The notes under the pieces are model-generated. The model did not search any database and had not been told where the DNA came from. It saw nothing but the letters and a program-made list of their open reading frames with translations. From Sphingobacterium athyrii (GTDB lineage: Bacteria > Bacteroidota > Bacteroidia > Sphingobacteriales > Sphingobacteriaceae): DNA of 64,000 nucleotides. The first letter of the stretch is position 1, and each line of letters starts with the position of its first letter. Position numbers and translations under genes: made by a program. The stretch covers positions 1,298,971 through 1,362,970 of the forward strand of contig NZ_QCXX01000001.1 in assembly GCF_003071065.1 (NCBI RefSeq), written 5' to 3'. Below are positions 28,436-38,447 of the stretch, piece by piece.

Positions 28436-28789
28436 ATGAAACGGATAATCATATTGACTTGTATTTTAGCGCTCATAATTGGGTGCACCTCAACTGGTGA
28501 TAAGAACGAATCTATTAATAGATACTGGAAGGAGCTGACAACTGCGCAATCTAATCAAAAGGAATTAAAGATTCTTGAAGAATTTCGCGTATATCTTAGT
28601 AATGAGCATATTTCTTACGAAGTATTTGGTGAGCATGGCAAAGATAGCCTCCTAAATTTAATTACCGTTCCCAACAGTTATACCCCCGAAAGCATTACCA
28701 TGAAATTTTATTACGAAGATAAAATCGATACAAAACATGGGTGGAAACCCAAAGATCCGAATAATGCATTCTATTTATTTAACGAGTAA
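28436..28789 (+). CDS. Small lipoprotein of unknown function
   Basis: It encodes 117 residues with a lipoprotein signal peptide (ALIIGC, Cys17). The mature part is short and polar, with no family I recognise. A TAACTTTG at 28389-28396 fits the Bacteroidota -7 consensus and lies 40 bases before the start, supporting a real gene. It is probably attached to the periplasmic face of a membrane. Confidence 0.6.
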   Translation: MKRIIILTCILALIIGCTSTGDKNESINRYWKELTTAQSNQKELKILEEFRVYLSNEHISYEVFGEHGKDSLLNLITVPNSYTPESITMKFYYEDKIDTKHGWKPKDPNNAFYLFNE

Positions 28790-28867
28790 TTTAGCATTTT
28801 CCAAATTAATGACGAGACGAATTATCCCGGGTCACGGAACCATTGATTTAATGTACATTTGAACCAA

Positions 28868-29428
28868 ATGGAACTCATACCTTATCTACTTACGCAAACA
28901 AAATTAAATAGGGCTGAATGTGAAGCCATCGACAACGCTTTTACTAGGAAAACTTTTGCGAAAGGTACCATATTGACACAGCCCGATAATCATCACCAAA
29001 ATGTTTATTTCATTGAAAAAGGACTATTACGTGCTTTTTATAACTTAGATGGAAAAGATATCACCCATTATTTTTTCAATGAGAGTAATTTCTTGGTATC
29101 TTTTGAAAGTGTTTTTTTTAACCGCCCCCATCCCTATGGCAAACAGGCTTTGGAAAAAACCGATTTGCGTATCATCCCTTACAGCAAACTCGATGAGCTC
29201 TGTAACTGTATCCCTGCTTTTAGAGACTACCGGCTGCAGGTATCGCTGCAAGTAGTCAGTATGTTATCAGATAAGATTCTTGCTTTGCAATTTCAATCTA
29301 CCGAACAACGCTATAAAAACCTGCTCGACAAATTTCCCGGCATATTGCAAAGAGCTCCCCTGGGACATATTGCATCCTATCTGGGCATTACGCAGCAAAC
29401 ACTAAGCGTCATACGGGCAGGCAAATAA
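28868..29428 (+). CDS. Crp/Fnr-family transcriptional regulator
   Basis: From ATG 28868 it encodes 186 residues (a TTG three codons earlier is less likely). The cyclic-nucleotide-binding-like beta barrel spans about 15-115 (KGTILTQPDNHHQNVYFIEKG, LLRAFYNLDGKDITHYFF) and the C-terminal winged helix contains IASYLGITQQTLSVIR. It matches the short Crp/Fnr regulators frequent in Bacteroidota, whose ligands are mostly unknown. It is the likely regulator of itself or of nearby genes. Confidence 0.85.
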   Translation: MELIPYLLTQTKLNRAECEAIDNAFTRKTFAKGTILTQPDNHHQNVYFIEKGLLRAFYNLDGKDITHYFFNESNFLVSFESVFFNRPHPYGKQALEKTDLRIIPYSKLDELCNCIPAFRDYRLQVSLQVVSMLSDKILALQFQSTEQRYKNLLDKFPGILQRAPLGHIASYLGITQQTLSVIRAGK

Positions 29429-29512
29429 GTGATTCCATTTTTTAAGAAATATTAAAAATACTACTGATTATTTTAATTTGCTTTGCAGTATCACATCATT
29501 AAATAATAAAAT

Positions 29513-29845
29513 ATGAAGAAAATACTGTCATCCCTTGCCATCATGTTCATGACAATGATCAGCATTGCCCAGTCCGCAAACGATAATTTTGTAGGTAAAT
29601 GGAAAACTGAGGAAGGATTCATTATCAGCATCTCCAATAAAAACGGAAAATTCGTCGGTACCGATCCCAAAGGTCGTCCTACACTCTATAATGTGCGTTT
29701 TGAAAAAAATGAATGGAAAGGGACAGTGGAAAATCACGATACGGGCCAAAAGGGCAACTGTGAAATGTACCTGATGGGAAAAAAGCTAAAAATTGTAGCC
29801 CATAAAGGCATTTTTTCAAAAACTTTTTATTGGGTTAAACAATAG
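29513..29845 (+). CDS. DUF2147-like secreted small protein
   Basis: It encodes 110 residues with a signal peptide (1-22). The mature part begins NFVGKWKTEEGF and ends KGIFSKTFYWVKQ, a compact beta-rich fold like DUF2147 proteins (VGxWKT...). Function unknown; probably periplasmic. It stands alone. Confidence 0.65.
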   Translation: MKKILSSLAIMFMTMISIAQSANDNFVGKWKTEEGFIISISNKNGKFVGTDPKGRPTLYNVRFEKNEWKGTVENHDTGQKGNCEMYLMGKKLKIVAHKGIFSKTFYWVKQ

Positions 29846-30019
29846 ACAAGGGAAGTAACATTCCAATAAGAATAATATGTTCGAAAATATGAGTTTTTAA
29901 GCGTAAAAGGTTGAAAACAGGTTACCCCATAGCTGGAGAACATATGAATAAATATTAAGCAGTATATGTTGACATAATTTAATTTATGTATTTTGCATTG
30001 TAAATTTTAAGATTGCCAA

Positions 30020-30958
30020 ATGGAACAGTTATTAACAGCCGGTGCTGAAGCACTAAGGAAGGCTGCATTGAATGAAGATGCCAAAGCTTATGTTTTGAAT
30101 AATGAAGCACTCTATAAGCTGATGAAGAAAGCCGCAGATCGCTATATCGGAGGAGAAAACCTTACGGAAACGCTAAAAAAAGTACAGACTTCAAATGATG
30201 AAGGCTTTAAATGTTCGATCGAGTACATGGGAGAAAGCACACGATCCGTTCAGGAAGCGATTAAAGCGACAGATGAGTTTTTAAGTATTTGTAACGCAAT
30301 AAATCAAAAAAAACTCAATTCAACGATTTCACTCGACCTCTCGCACATTGGACTGGAAATCTCTGAAAACCTCTGTTATGAAAACCTTTCCAAAATATGC
30401 GAAATAGCGAATGACAAGGAAGTGATCATCAGTGCTGAGGGGACTGAAAGAACTGACCGGATATTAAAACTCTATCAGAAGGGCTCTAAAGAATTCTCAA
30501 ATCTTTCCATTACGCTGCAGGCTTACCTCCATCGTACCGCAGATGATTTTGAGGCCATGTGCAAGGAAAGGGGACGTATCCGGATCGTTAAAGGGGCTTT
30601 TGAAACAGCCAAAGGTTTATCCCTGCCGAGAGGACAGGAACTCAATGAACGGTATCTCTATTATGTCGAACAGTTGTTTTCAAGAGGTCACCTATGTTCC
30701 ATCGCAACGCATCATCACGAAATTCAGCAGGAAGTTAAAAAACTTATAGACCGACTAGGTCCTAAAAAGGAATCGTATGAATTTGAAAGTTTATTTGGTA
30801 TCCAAACAGAACAGTTGGCCCAATTGAGAAATGAGGGTTATCCCACAAAACTGTATTTCGTGTATGGTCAGGAATGGTACCTATACCTCTGCAACAGATT
30901 GGCCGAATATCCGTTAAATTTATTCAGAGCACTACAGGATATTGTTGAAGCAAATTGA
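30020..30958 (+). CDS. Proline dehydrogenase family protein
   Basis: The 312 residues show the PRODH barrel: SLDLSHIGLEIS, an IISAEGTERTDRI segment, LQAYLHRTADD, the RIRIVKGAFE flavin-site strand, IATHHHE, YEFESLFGI and a YLCNRLAEYP end. It should oxidise proline to pyrroline-5-carboxylate with FAD. It is of the short, roughly 300-residue monofunctional type. There is no pyrroline-5-carboxylate dehydrogenase gene nearby. A NIPSNAP gene follows 44 bases later. Confidence 0.85.
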   Translation: MEQLLTAGAEALRKAALNEDAKAYVLNNEALYKLMKKAADRYIGGENLTETLKKVQTSNDEGFKCSIEYMGESTRSVQEAIKATDEFLSICNAINQKKLNSTISLDLSHIGLEISENLCYENLSKICEIANDKEVIISAEGTERTDRILKLYQKGSKEFSNLSITLQAYLHRTADDFEAMCKERGRIRIVKGAFETAKGLSLPRGQELNERYLYYVEQLFSRGHLCSIATHHHEIQQEVKKLIDRLGPKKESYEFESLFGIQTEQLAQLRNEGYPTKLYFVYGQEWYLYLCNRLAEYPLNLFRALQDIVEAN

Positions 30959-31002
30959 CGTTTGGCGATAATAATCTAAATCTATAAAACTAAATATTAC
31001 AT

Positions 31003-31785
31003 ATGGTCAGATCTATGAATCCGGGACATTGGATTTTAATCCTATTTATTTTTATCAGTAGTCAATCCAGCTGTTTTGCCCGCGCAGCAACTACTTATTT
31101 TCAATTGAAAGTTTATCACTTCCAGACCACAGACCAAGAAGAGGTCATCGATCGTTTTCTTGAAAAAGCCTACCTGCCGGCGATGCACAAATTAGGCTTT
31201 AAAGAAATTGGTGTTTTCAAACCGATTGACAATAAGGACAAAGCAGATAAATTGGTTTATGTATTCAGTTCATCGCCAAATCTTGAAAAATATGCAAGTC
31301 TTGATGTAGATATCTTAAAAGATAAACGGTATTTAGAGTCGGGAAAGGAGTACTTGGATGCCGCACATAACCACCCGCCATATGCTAGGATTGAAACGAT
31401 TTTGATGAAAGCCTTTGACGGGATGCCATTGCTTTCTCTTCCAAAATTAAGCACCGATAAAAGTGAACGTGTTTACGAATTGAGGAGCTATGAAGGTCCA
31501 ACGGAAAAGTTAGCTGCAAATAAAATTTCCATGTTTAATAATGGTGAGATCGATATCTTCAAAAAACTAAATTTTAATGCCGTTTTTTATGGTCAAGTTA
31601 TTGCAGGGAGTACAATGCCTAATTTAATTTATCTGACGACTTTCGAAAACATGACAGAACGTGAAGCACATTGGAAAGCTTTTGGACCTTTGTATAAACC
31701 AATGGCTGAGCTGCCGCAATACCAGAATAATGTTTCTAAAAACGTAACTATCCTTTGTAGGCCAACAGATTATTCAGATATATAA
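31003..31785 (+). CDS. Secreted NIPSNAP-family protein
   Basis: The 260 residues contain a signal peptide (about 1-28) and two NIPSNAP-like ferredoxin-type repeats (about 30-140 and 155-258, the second with VYELRSYEGP and a HWKAFGPLYKPM end). The family is a dimeric alpha-beta barrel of uncertain function. The start could be 31003 or 31015. It may be co-transcribed with proline dehydrogenase upstream. Two hairpins follow at 31791 and 31917. Confidence 0.82.
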   Translation: MVRSMNPGHWILILFIFISSQSSCFARAATTYFQLKVYHFQTTDQEEVIDRFLEKAYLPAMHKLGFKEIGVFKPIDNKDKADKLVYVFSSSPNLEKYASLDVDILKDKRYLESGKEYLDAAHNHPPYARIETILMKAFDGMPLLSLPKLSTDKSERVYELRSYEGPTEKLAANKISMFNNGEIDIFKKLNFNAVFYGQVIAGSTMPNLIYLTTFENMTEREAHWKAFGPLYKPMAELPQYQNNVSKNVTILCRPTDYSDI

Positions 31786-31790
31786 CGAAA

Positions 31791-31829
31791 CGAAGGGACT
31801 GTCCTTTGAAAAATTGGCCAGTCCTTTCG
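31791..31829 (+). terminator. Hairpin after NIPSNAP gene
   Basis: CGAAGGGACTG (31791-31801) pairs with CAGTCCTTTCG (31819-31829), 11 bp with one mismatch, starting six bases after the NIPSNAP stop. It has no clear T run, so termination here is likely incomplete or aided by the next hairpin. Confidence 0.45.
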
Positions 31830-31916
31830 AACGAATGCTAAGCATAAATAATGACTTAGGCATGGACAAAGGCAACCTAACAAGTGAAGCGGAACTCAGC
31901 TGACTCGCTATATCCC

Positions 31917-31938
31917 AGTAAAGTAGCTTTACTTTTTT
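31917..31938 (+). terminator. Terminator between convergent operons
   Basis: AGTAAAG-TAG-CTTTACT is followed by a run of six T on the plus strand. It overlaps the 3' end of the last gene of the pectin operon, so it could stop plus-strand transcripts before they run antisense into that operon. Confidence 0.6.
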
Positions 31939-32953
31939 AATGGACTTTTTCTTTTAACTGTATGTGCTTCAAAAACTGGTCGATCATGTCGACACAGCGA
32001 TCTACCCAAGGGTGAAAAAGCCAAAAGGGATGTACATTTACATCAATGCAATGCACTTCATGGGGCGTTCCCCAGCGCTTCAGCATGCCGACGAGTTCAT
32101 CCTGGCCTGCATGAAACCTCGGAAATCCGCTATTGATAAAAAGCATGGGAACCGGCCGGTCCTCTCTGGCCCAGAATATGGGTGATGCTTCCTTCCAGAC
32201 AAGCGGCTTTTCGGCGAAGGTTCCACCCAACCAAAAGGCATCCGGGGAGTCGGCCTTTCGTTCCAGATTGAGCGAAAGGGGGGCCAAGAAGTCTACCACA
32301 CCATCCAGATCCACAATAGCCTGTACATGCGTACTCGCTTTAGATTCGACCCGGGGTTCAAAACGGTCCACTCCTCCTGTCAATCCGACCAAACTTGCCA
32401 ATTGCCCTCCTGCTGAACTCCCTGCGACAACGATTCTCCTGCTGTCTATACCATATCGTTCAGCATGTTCTTTGACCCATATAATCGCCGATTTGATGTT
32501 GAGTACTGCTTGAGGGTACTTTGCTTCCAAAGACAATTGATGCTCCACCGGAATACAAACATAGCCTTTTCTGGCCAACAGTTGAGCTATGGGCATATCC
32601 ATTTCCTTGTGGCCCGAACGCCAGCCACCACCATGGATCCACAGCACTGCGGCACGCTTTAATTTATCATCGGGTCGAATAATATCCAGGTGCAAATCAC
32701 GTGGCCCAAAATCTGTGTGGGGTAGATGCGCATATACGACGTTGCGGATCACCCTGAGCTCCGCTCCTGCACTGTCCACCGCAGGTCTCGCTTGTGGGTA
32801 GTTTTTCTTAATCTGCCGCCATACACGCATGGTATTATACGTCGTATCCCGTGGAATAGCCTTATGCTGTGCCCACACTGTACCACCGTAAAAAAGAAGT
32901 ATAAAAATAGAACTAAGCCGCCAGTAATGCCCTCTATTATTTTTCCATTTCAT
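31937..32953 (-). CDS. Secreted alpha/beta-hydrolase esterase
   Basis: The protein has 338 residues with a signal peptide (1-29). The oxyanion motif HGGGW (107-111) and nucleophile elbow GSSAG (Ser180) mark it as a BD-FAE/acetyl-esterase-like hydrolase. The final HPFWLFHPW segment probably carries the catalytic His. In this locus it would remove acetyl or other ester groups from pectin fragments. It overlaps the end of the CE8 gene by 17 bases and is the last gene of the locus. Confidence 0.85.
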   Translation of the reverse strand: MKWKNNRGHYWRLSSIFILLFYGGTVWAQHKAIPRDTTYNTMRVWRQIKKNYPQARPAVDSAGAELRVIRNVVYAHLPHTDFGPRDLHLDIIRPDDKLKRAAVLWIHGGGWRSGHKEMDMPIAQLLARKGYVCIPVEHQLSLEAKYPQAVLNIKSAIIWVKEHAERYGIDSRRIVVAGSSAGGQLASLVGLTGGVDRFEPRVESKASTHVQAIVDLDGVVDFLAPLSLNLERKADSPDAFWLGGTFAEKPLVWKEASPIFWAREDRPVPMLFINSGFPRFHAGQDELVGMLKRWGTPHEVHCIDVNVHPFWLFHPWVDRCVDMIDQFLKHIQLKEKVH

Positions 32954-33971
32954 TGAGCATCAATTTAACGTTCCAATCGTCCATAACTTTATCAAGACTA
33001 TACATACTGCGTTTATTAGCAGACAGCTGATGGGACCAGGTCACCCGCCGGGCGAGATCCGCCGCACCTGCTCCTTTTGACCCCAGTTCAGCATAGAACA
33101 CGGTCTTATCCTTATCAGGAAACATCTTGTCGCCCTTCCATTCATTCCAGCCCTCAGGCACAATATGGCCCCCCAAATGGCAATCGACAAGTACCGTCTT
33201 GGCATAAGGTCGCCATGGTCGCCCCAAAAACACCTTATTGACAGATTCGTCAGCGGCCACAAAATCACAGCGATCAAATACATAACCATAACGTTGTCCC
33301 TGTGCTGTGGAAGCTGCGGTGACATACGAATTTCGCAATGAGATCAGCTTACATACAGCAAAAAAACCGGTCCCGGGACCAAAAATAAAATCTGTTGTCC
33401 CGCTGATGTTACAATTGGAAAAATAACTCCTACCACTGCTCTTTCCAAGGTACAAAGTGTCCTGAAAGCCCATTAGATGACAGTTTACTAAGGCGATCTG
33501 GTCACCTTCCAAGTGCAGGGCCACAGCCTGGCCTACAGGTCCGGCAGCATTTTCAATGGTCAAATCCTTAATGAGTACCCTGTTGGCACGCACCAGCAGG
33601 GTATAACTGCTGAACGTTCCAAGCTTCGTCTGCCCTGTCTCATCTGGACAGCTGGCGACCTTACCAGCATAATCATCAAAGACAATCTTCGTACTGACAG
33701 CATCCTCACCCACCAGCTGAATATTTTCCAGGTAAGCGGGAATGACCACTTTCTCATGGTAGGTCCCTTTACGGATCCAAATCCGGACAGCATAATGCCC
33801 CCGAAAAGCTCGAACGGCATTAACTGCAGCCTGTATGCTTGTAAAGTCTCCTTTCCCTTGTTGGTCTACAGTAATCACTTCCGGACTGGCCGCCCGTAAT
33901 TCCGAACCCAATAACAGCAGGCTGACAAGTAGGTAGGCTGCCAAGACTTTTATCATATCTATTCTTTTCAT
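32937..33971 (-). CDS. CE8 pectin methylesterase (short form)
   Basis: The protein has 344 residues with a signal peptide (1-28) and a right-handed beta-helix. CE8 active-site positions are present: Gln148 (GQAVAL), Gln170-Asp171 (GFQDT), Asp194 (GTTDFIFG) and Arg251-Trp253 (LGRPW). It should hydrolyse methyl esters of homogalacturonan, making it accessible to the PL1 and GH28 enzymes encoded upstream. It is one of two CE8 genes in the locus. Confidence 0.93.
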   Translation of the reverse strand: MKRIDMIKVLAAYLLVSLLLLGSELRAASPEVITVDQQGKGDFTSIQAAVNAVRAFRGHYAVRIWIRKGTYHEKVVIPAYLENIQLVGEDAVSTKIVFDDYAGKVASCPDETGQTKLGTFSSYTLLVRANRVLIKDLTIENAAGPVGQAVALHLEGDQIALVNCHLMGFQDTLYLGKSSGRSYFSNCNISGTTDFIFGPGTGFFAVCKLISLRNSYVTAASTAQGQRYGYVFDRCDFVAADESVNKVFLGRPWRPYAKTVLVDCHLGGHIVPEGWNEWKGDKMFPDKDKTVFYAELGSKGAGAADLARRVTWSHQLSANKRSMYSLDKVMDDWNVKLMLNEMEK

Positions 33972-34087
33972 AAGCAGTAAATAATTATATTATTTAACTC
34001 GTTTAGTTACATAAAAAACGTAGTTCATAAATCAACGTTACAGTAATTTCATGACTTTTTAATCGTAACAGCATGGTCCAAACTGTT

Positions 34088-35734
34088 TTATTTCTCTATG
34101 CGAAACCAATCCACTTCTGCATAGCCACTATCATTGATATGCTTCTCGCGGCTGGCATAAAGTCCTAATGTGGCGCCGATCCATTTGCCCGGTTTTGCCT
34201 GGAAGCCATTTTCCACGACTGTATATTTTTTACCATCCAAGCTATAAGCCCAACTGCAGGTCTTTCCATTTTTGACTTGTACACGAAGGTAGACAAAATC
34301 TTCCGGCAGCGTACCTATGAGCCTGACCTGCTCTTCGGTCCCAGAATAGGCCCCTGTACAGCTGCCATAATAAAGTTGGAAACTGCCCTTTTCCTTGCGG
34401 ATAAACAATTGGCTATAAGCTTCTCCCACCACCACAAGACCGGCTTTTTCACCTAGATCCTTTTCATTGGGGCATAGCCGTATTTTTGTTGTCGCAGTGA
34501 AATCATCGCCCGGAAATTTCTGCGTGAGTATATTGGGGGCTGCCATCAGATTCTTACTTCCTTCAGGGAGCTGTTGGCTATAAAGCCGAAGCTTTCCGTC
34601 TTGGGAGGGCATAAGCCAAGTACCGTCCGGATTGGCCTGCCATTGCCACTGTAATCCCAGGTGTGGTGTATCAAACTCGTCTGACTCCTGCGGGTTGGTC
34701 GGGGGATGTACCGAGGTTCCCACATTCGGTTTTTCATAACTCATCACGGGTGTTCCTATTCCATCCCCATCTTTGTCCTCTCCGATGACAGGCCAGTCAG
34801 CGTTCCAAACCATAGGTTGTAAATGGACGACACGTCCCATGGCTTCCTTATCCTGAAAGTGGAAGAACCAATCCTCACCAGTAGGTGTATCCACCCAGGC
34901 CCCCTGATGGGGTCCATTGACGGTAGACTTATTCTGGGCCATGGCGACCTTGCGTTCATATGGGCCATAGATATTTTTCGAGCGTAGAATCAATTGCCAG
35001 CCTGTTGCGACACCACCTGCCGGAGCAAACAAATAATAATACCCATTTCGCTTATATACCTTGGGCCCTTCAATCGTAGGATCCAGTTCATGCCCGTCAT
35101 AGACAATGGTTCCCCGGTCCAATACACTGTTGCCCTCGGCATTCATCCTGGCTATACCAATCACGCTCTTTAGCCCTGCGCGGCTACCAGCATAGGCATA
35201 GGCCAGATATGCACGCCCATCCTCATCCCAAAAAGGACAGGGATCGATCAGGCCTTTTCCCTCGAATACCAACGTAGGTGCAGACCATGATCCACGGATA
35301 TCCTTCGTTCTGATCTGATAGATCCCATAATCCGGATCTGGATAATAAATGTAGAACTCATTGTTATGATACCGTATCGAAGGTGCCCATACCCCACCAC
35401 CGTGCTGCACTTTGCTAAACACGGATTCAGGGATCTGCCTCGGCAATGCATGACCAATAATCGTCCAGTTGATCATATCTTTCGAATGTAAAATCGGTAA
35501 TCCCGGACTGTGGTTAAAGCTCGATGCGGTCATATAATAATCTTCACCAACACGGATCGCATCCGGGTCAGAATAATCGGCATTGATGATCGGGTTTTTG
35601 AATTTTCCATTTCCCAGGTCAGGATTCCACACCTGAGAATGATAATTTTGTCCAAATGTCGATGATGATTCGCCGCAGGCGAGATAAACCACCAATGCGG
35701 AATATTTCCAGACATTTCTCCATGTATTTGACAT
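34088..35734 (-). CDS. GH43 glycoside hydrolase with C-terminal beta-sandwich
   Basis: The protein has 548 residues. The N-terminus has a signal peptide, possibly a lipoprotein one (LACGESS, Cys20). The five-bladed propeller (about 45-340) carries the GH43 triad: Asp56 (DYSDPD), Asp164 (LIDPCPFWDEDG) and Glu222 (IEGPKVYKR). Residues about 355-548 form the concanavalin-like GH43 C-terminal domain. Expected activity is removal of arabinofuranose, xylose or galactose from pectin side chains; the subfamily cannot be fixed by eye. A 241-base gap upstream may hold an internal promoter. Confidence 0.9.
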   Translation of the reverse strand: MSNTWRNVWKYSALVVYLACGESSSTFGQNYHSQVWNPDLGNGKFKNPIINADYSDPDAIRVGEDYYMTASSFNHSPGLPILHSKDMINWTIIGHALPRQIPESVFSKVQHGGGVWAPSIRYHNNEFYIYYPDPDYGIYQIRTKDIRGSWSAPTLVFEGKGLIDPCPFWDEDGRAYLAYAYAGSRAGLKSVIGIARMNAEGNSVLDRGTIVYDGHELDPTIEGPKVYKRNGYYYLFAPAGGVATGWQLILRSKNIYGPYERKVAMAQNKSTVNGPHQGAWVDTPTGEDWFFHFQDKEAMGRVVHLQPMVWNADWPVIGEDKDGDGIGTPVMSYEKPNVGTSVHPPTNPQESDEFDTPHLGLQWQWQANPDGTWLMPSQDGKLRLYSQQLPEGSKNLMAAPNILTQKFPGDDFTATTKIRLCPNEKDLGEKAGLVVVGEAYSQLFIRKEKGSFQLYYGSCTGAYSGTEEQVRLIGTLPEDFVYLRVQVKNGKTCSWAYSLDGKKYTVVENGFQAKPGKWIGATLGLYASREKHINDSGYAEVDWFRIEK

Positions 35735-35975
35735 AAATTTTATATATAGAGTTTACTTCAATTGGTTATTCTATTGCAAAAGGAAGTGAAGCAACCGCTT
35801 GCATTAACACTGAAATTAGCATATTTTATTTCTATTGTAAACAATTTTTCACGCAATCGTTCCCGACACAAAAATTCTAGCAAGTGTATTCTTACAAAGT
35901 TGATTCCCCATCACATTGTCCATCAATGATTTTCTGTGTGAATTTCATGAAACATCGCGCGGTTAACATACCTCG

Positions 35976-38438
35976 TTATTGCACGGCAAATTCATAGGCC
36001 CCACCTTTGCTAGTCGAGATATCATACAGCACCGTCCGAGGAATCTCTAACATCCCTTTTTTTGTTTTTATCAATGGCTTTTTGATTTCATCGACTGCAA
36101 AAAAGGCATTTGTATTTTCTCCATTGGCTTTTTGCAGCGGTTTTCCCTGCCAAGAAAGTTGGGTGTTATGACTAACACGGATCCGGCAATTCCCACCTAG
36201 GGTTGAGAGCACCTTTAATGCGGTCAACTTTCCCTCTTTCCAACTCATATCGATGATAAATCCACCCCGGGCCGCCAAGCCTTTTACCTCCCCACTCGGT
36301 AATTCATCAGGCCATGCGGGCAACAAAAATATACTTCCATCATAGGATTGCAACAACATTTCGGCAATGCCTGATGTACAGCCAAAATTGCCATCAATCT
36401 GAAAAGGAGGATGAGCATCCAAGAGATTGGGGTATGTTCCCCCGTTTTGTCCCTGCTGTTCTTCAGGAGCTGGACTTAATTGATCTTTGATCAATTTATA
36501 TGACTGATTACCGTCCAATAATCGAGCCCACCAATTCACTTTCCAGCCCATTGACCAACCTGTTGACTTGTCGCCACGATAGATCAATGAATTTTTGGCT
36601 GCCTGGGCGAGATCAGGATTACGAAAAGGTGATATTTGCCCTGACGGAAACAGTCCATACAAATGGGATATATGACGGTGATGATCATTTGTTCTATCCA
36701 GATCTTTGAGCCACTCCTGCAGCTGGCCATGCTGCCCTATTTGCATTGGCGGCAACTGCTCCAAGCACCGTCTCACCGAGTCACGTAAAACGGCATCGTC
36801 CTCCAGAAAGGTGGATGCATGAATAAAATTGTTAAAGACATCAAATAGTAGCTGGTTATCCATTGTCGTACCTGCCGAGACCCCTACACTCCCCGGTTCA
36901 TAACTATTTTCCGGACTGATCGAAGGGCTCACAACCAACCATTTTCCAGAAGGATCCTTCGTTAAAACATCCAGGTAAAATAAGGCTGCCCCCTTCAGCA
37001 CATCGTAGTAATCTCTCAAAAACTGCTTATCACCATGATACAGGTAGTGTTGCCAGATGTGTTGACTCAGCCAAGCTCCCCCCAGAGGCCACATTCCGTA
37101 GAAACCGCCGTCTACGACTCCTGTGATACGCCATAGATCGGTGTTATGGTGGGCATTCCATCCTCGGGCCCGGTACATTTCCCGAGCGCTCTCCTGTCCG
37201 GTAATTGACAGGTCCTTTAACATGCTAAAAAGTGGTTCATGCATTTCGCTCAGATTCCCTACCTCCGCAGGCCAATAGTTCATCTCAGTATTAATATTTA
37301 TAGTATATTTACTATCCCAGGGCGGAGAAAGTTTAGCATTCCAAATTCCCTGTAAGTTGGCGGGTTGCCCTCCGGGTTGTGAAGATGAAATAAGCAAATA
37401 ACGGCCAAACTGAAAATAAAGAGCAACCAGCTGCGGATCAAAGTTTGTCGCAAACTCGCGGATACGTACATCTGTTGTTTTTTTGGCCTGCGCATTGTTT
37501 CCGAGATCCAATTTAACCCGATTAAAGTACTTTTGGTATTTCCCCACATGATTTTCTACTGCTTTTGCATAACTGATTCTCTTGGCTTGTTCAAAAACCC
37601 GGGTCGCTTTTTGTTCAGGGTTGATGGAGAGATCATGGTAATTTTTAAAATTTGTCCCAATAGATACGTAAAGTATTACTTCGTCTGCATCTTTAATGAT
37701 AATTTGTCGGTCAAGATGGTTAATTTGGCCACCTTTAACCTGCGGATAAACAAATCCATAGAAAACTACCTGCCCTTCTTTGGCATCAACTTGCCCTCCT
37801 TTTCCACGCAGGAAAAGCGCACCATTTTTTTTGCCTATATGAACATCGCGATGCGGGCTCTTCCAGTTTAGATCCATCGAAATACTTTTCTCCTTATCGG
37901 CAGTGATACGGATTAATAGCACACTATCAACTAGCGAGGTAAACATTTCTCTACGGTAGTTGACACCATCGACATTATAAGAAACAGTCGCTATTGCTTT
38001 ATTCAAATTCAGCTCCCGTTGATAATGGACCGGGCTATGATGTGCCGGAAATCCCAAATGCAGGCTCCCGAAAGTCTGATAGGGCATCCCATAATCAAGT
38101 CCTTCGGGTGCTGCCCGGGGAAATGCCAGATTTGACAGATCTTGTGCTTCTTTATTCTTCCCCTCGACTAAAAGTTGACGTATCTTCACAATATCATTGT
38201 ATTTGCCTTTAGGTACATTATTTCCAGGTCGCCCGGCCCAGATCGTCTCCTCATTCAGCTGGATCTCCTCTTTGTCAACTCCACCATATACCATGGCGCC
38301 GATGCGACCATTTCCCAAAGGTAATGCTTCATTCCAGTTTGCAGCTGCTTTATCGTAAGTCAATTTCAATTCTTGGGATGCCCCGAACTGCCAGGACAAG
38401 AATAGGACAATAGAAAAAATAAGGTGTTTTATCTTCAT
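35976..38438 (-). CDS. GH95 alpha-L-fucosidase/alpha-L-galactosidase
   Basis: The protein has 820 residues, with a signal peptide (1-21), an N-terminal beta domain beginning LKLTYDKAAANWNEALPLGNG, an (alpha/alpha)6 barrel and a C-terminal beta domain. GH95 catalytic positions can be placed: Asn381 and Asn383 (NINTEMNYW), Glu510 (SISPEN) and Asp682 (FQIDGNFG). Family members remove alpha-L-fucose or alpha-L-galactose; in pectin the latter occurs in rhamnogalacturonan II side chains. Which substrate applies here cannot be read directly. It starts 9 bases after the preceding esterase. Confidence 0.93.
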   Translation of the reverse strand: MKIKHLIFSIVLFLSWQFGASQELKLTYDKAAANWNEALPLGNGRIGAMVYGGVDKEEIQLNEETIWAGRPGNNVPKGKYNDIVKIRQLLVEGKNKEAQDLSNLAFPRAAPEGLDYGMPYQTFGSLHLGFPAHHSPVHYQRELNLNKAIATVSYNVDGVNYRREMFTSLVDSVLLIRITADKEKSISMDLNWKSPHRDVHIGKKNGALFLRGKGGQVDAKEGQVVFYGFVYPQVKGGQINHLDRQIIIKDADEVILYVSIGTNFKNYHDLSINPEQKATRVFEQAKRISYAKAVENHVGKYQKYFNRVKLDLGNNAQAKKTTDVRIREFATNFDPQLVALYFQFGRYLLISSSQPGGQPANLQGIWNAKLSPPWDSKYTININTEMNYWPAEVGNLSEMHEPLFSMLKDLSITGQESAREMYRARGWNAHHNTDLWRITGVVDGGFYGMWPLGGAWLSQHIWQHYLYHGDKQFLRDYYDVLKGAALFYLDVLTKDPSGKWLVVSPSISPENSYEPGSVGVSAGTTMDNQLLFDVFNNFIHASTFLEDDAVLRDSVRRCLEQLPPMQIGQHGQLQEWLKDLDRTNDHHRHISHLYGLFPSGQISPFRNPDLAQAAKNSLIYRGDKSTGWSMGWKVNWWARLLDGNQSYKLIKDQLSPAPEEQQGQNGGTYPNLLDAHPPFQIDGNFGCTSGIAEMLLQSYDGSIFLLPAWPDELPSGEVKGLAARGGFIIDMSWKEGKLTALKVLSTLGGNCRIRVSHNTQLSWQGKPLQKANGENTNAFFAVDEIKKPLIKTKKGMLEIPRTVLYDISTSKGGAYEFAVQ

Positions 38439-38447
38439 ATTGCTAGA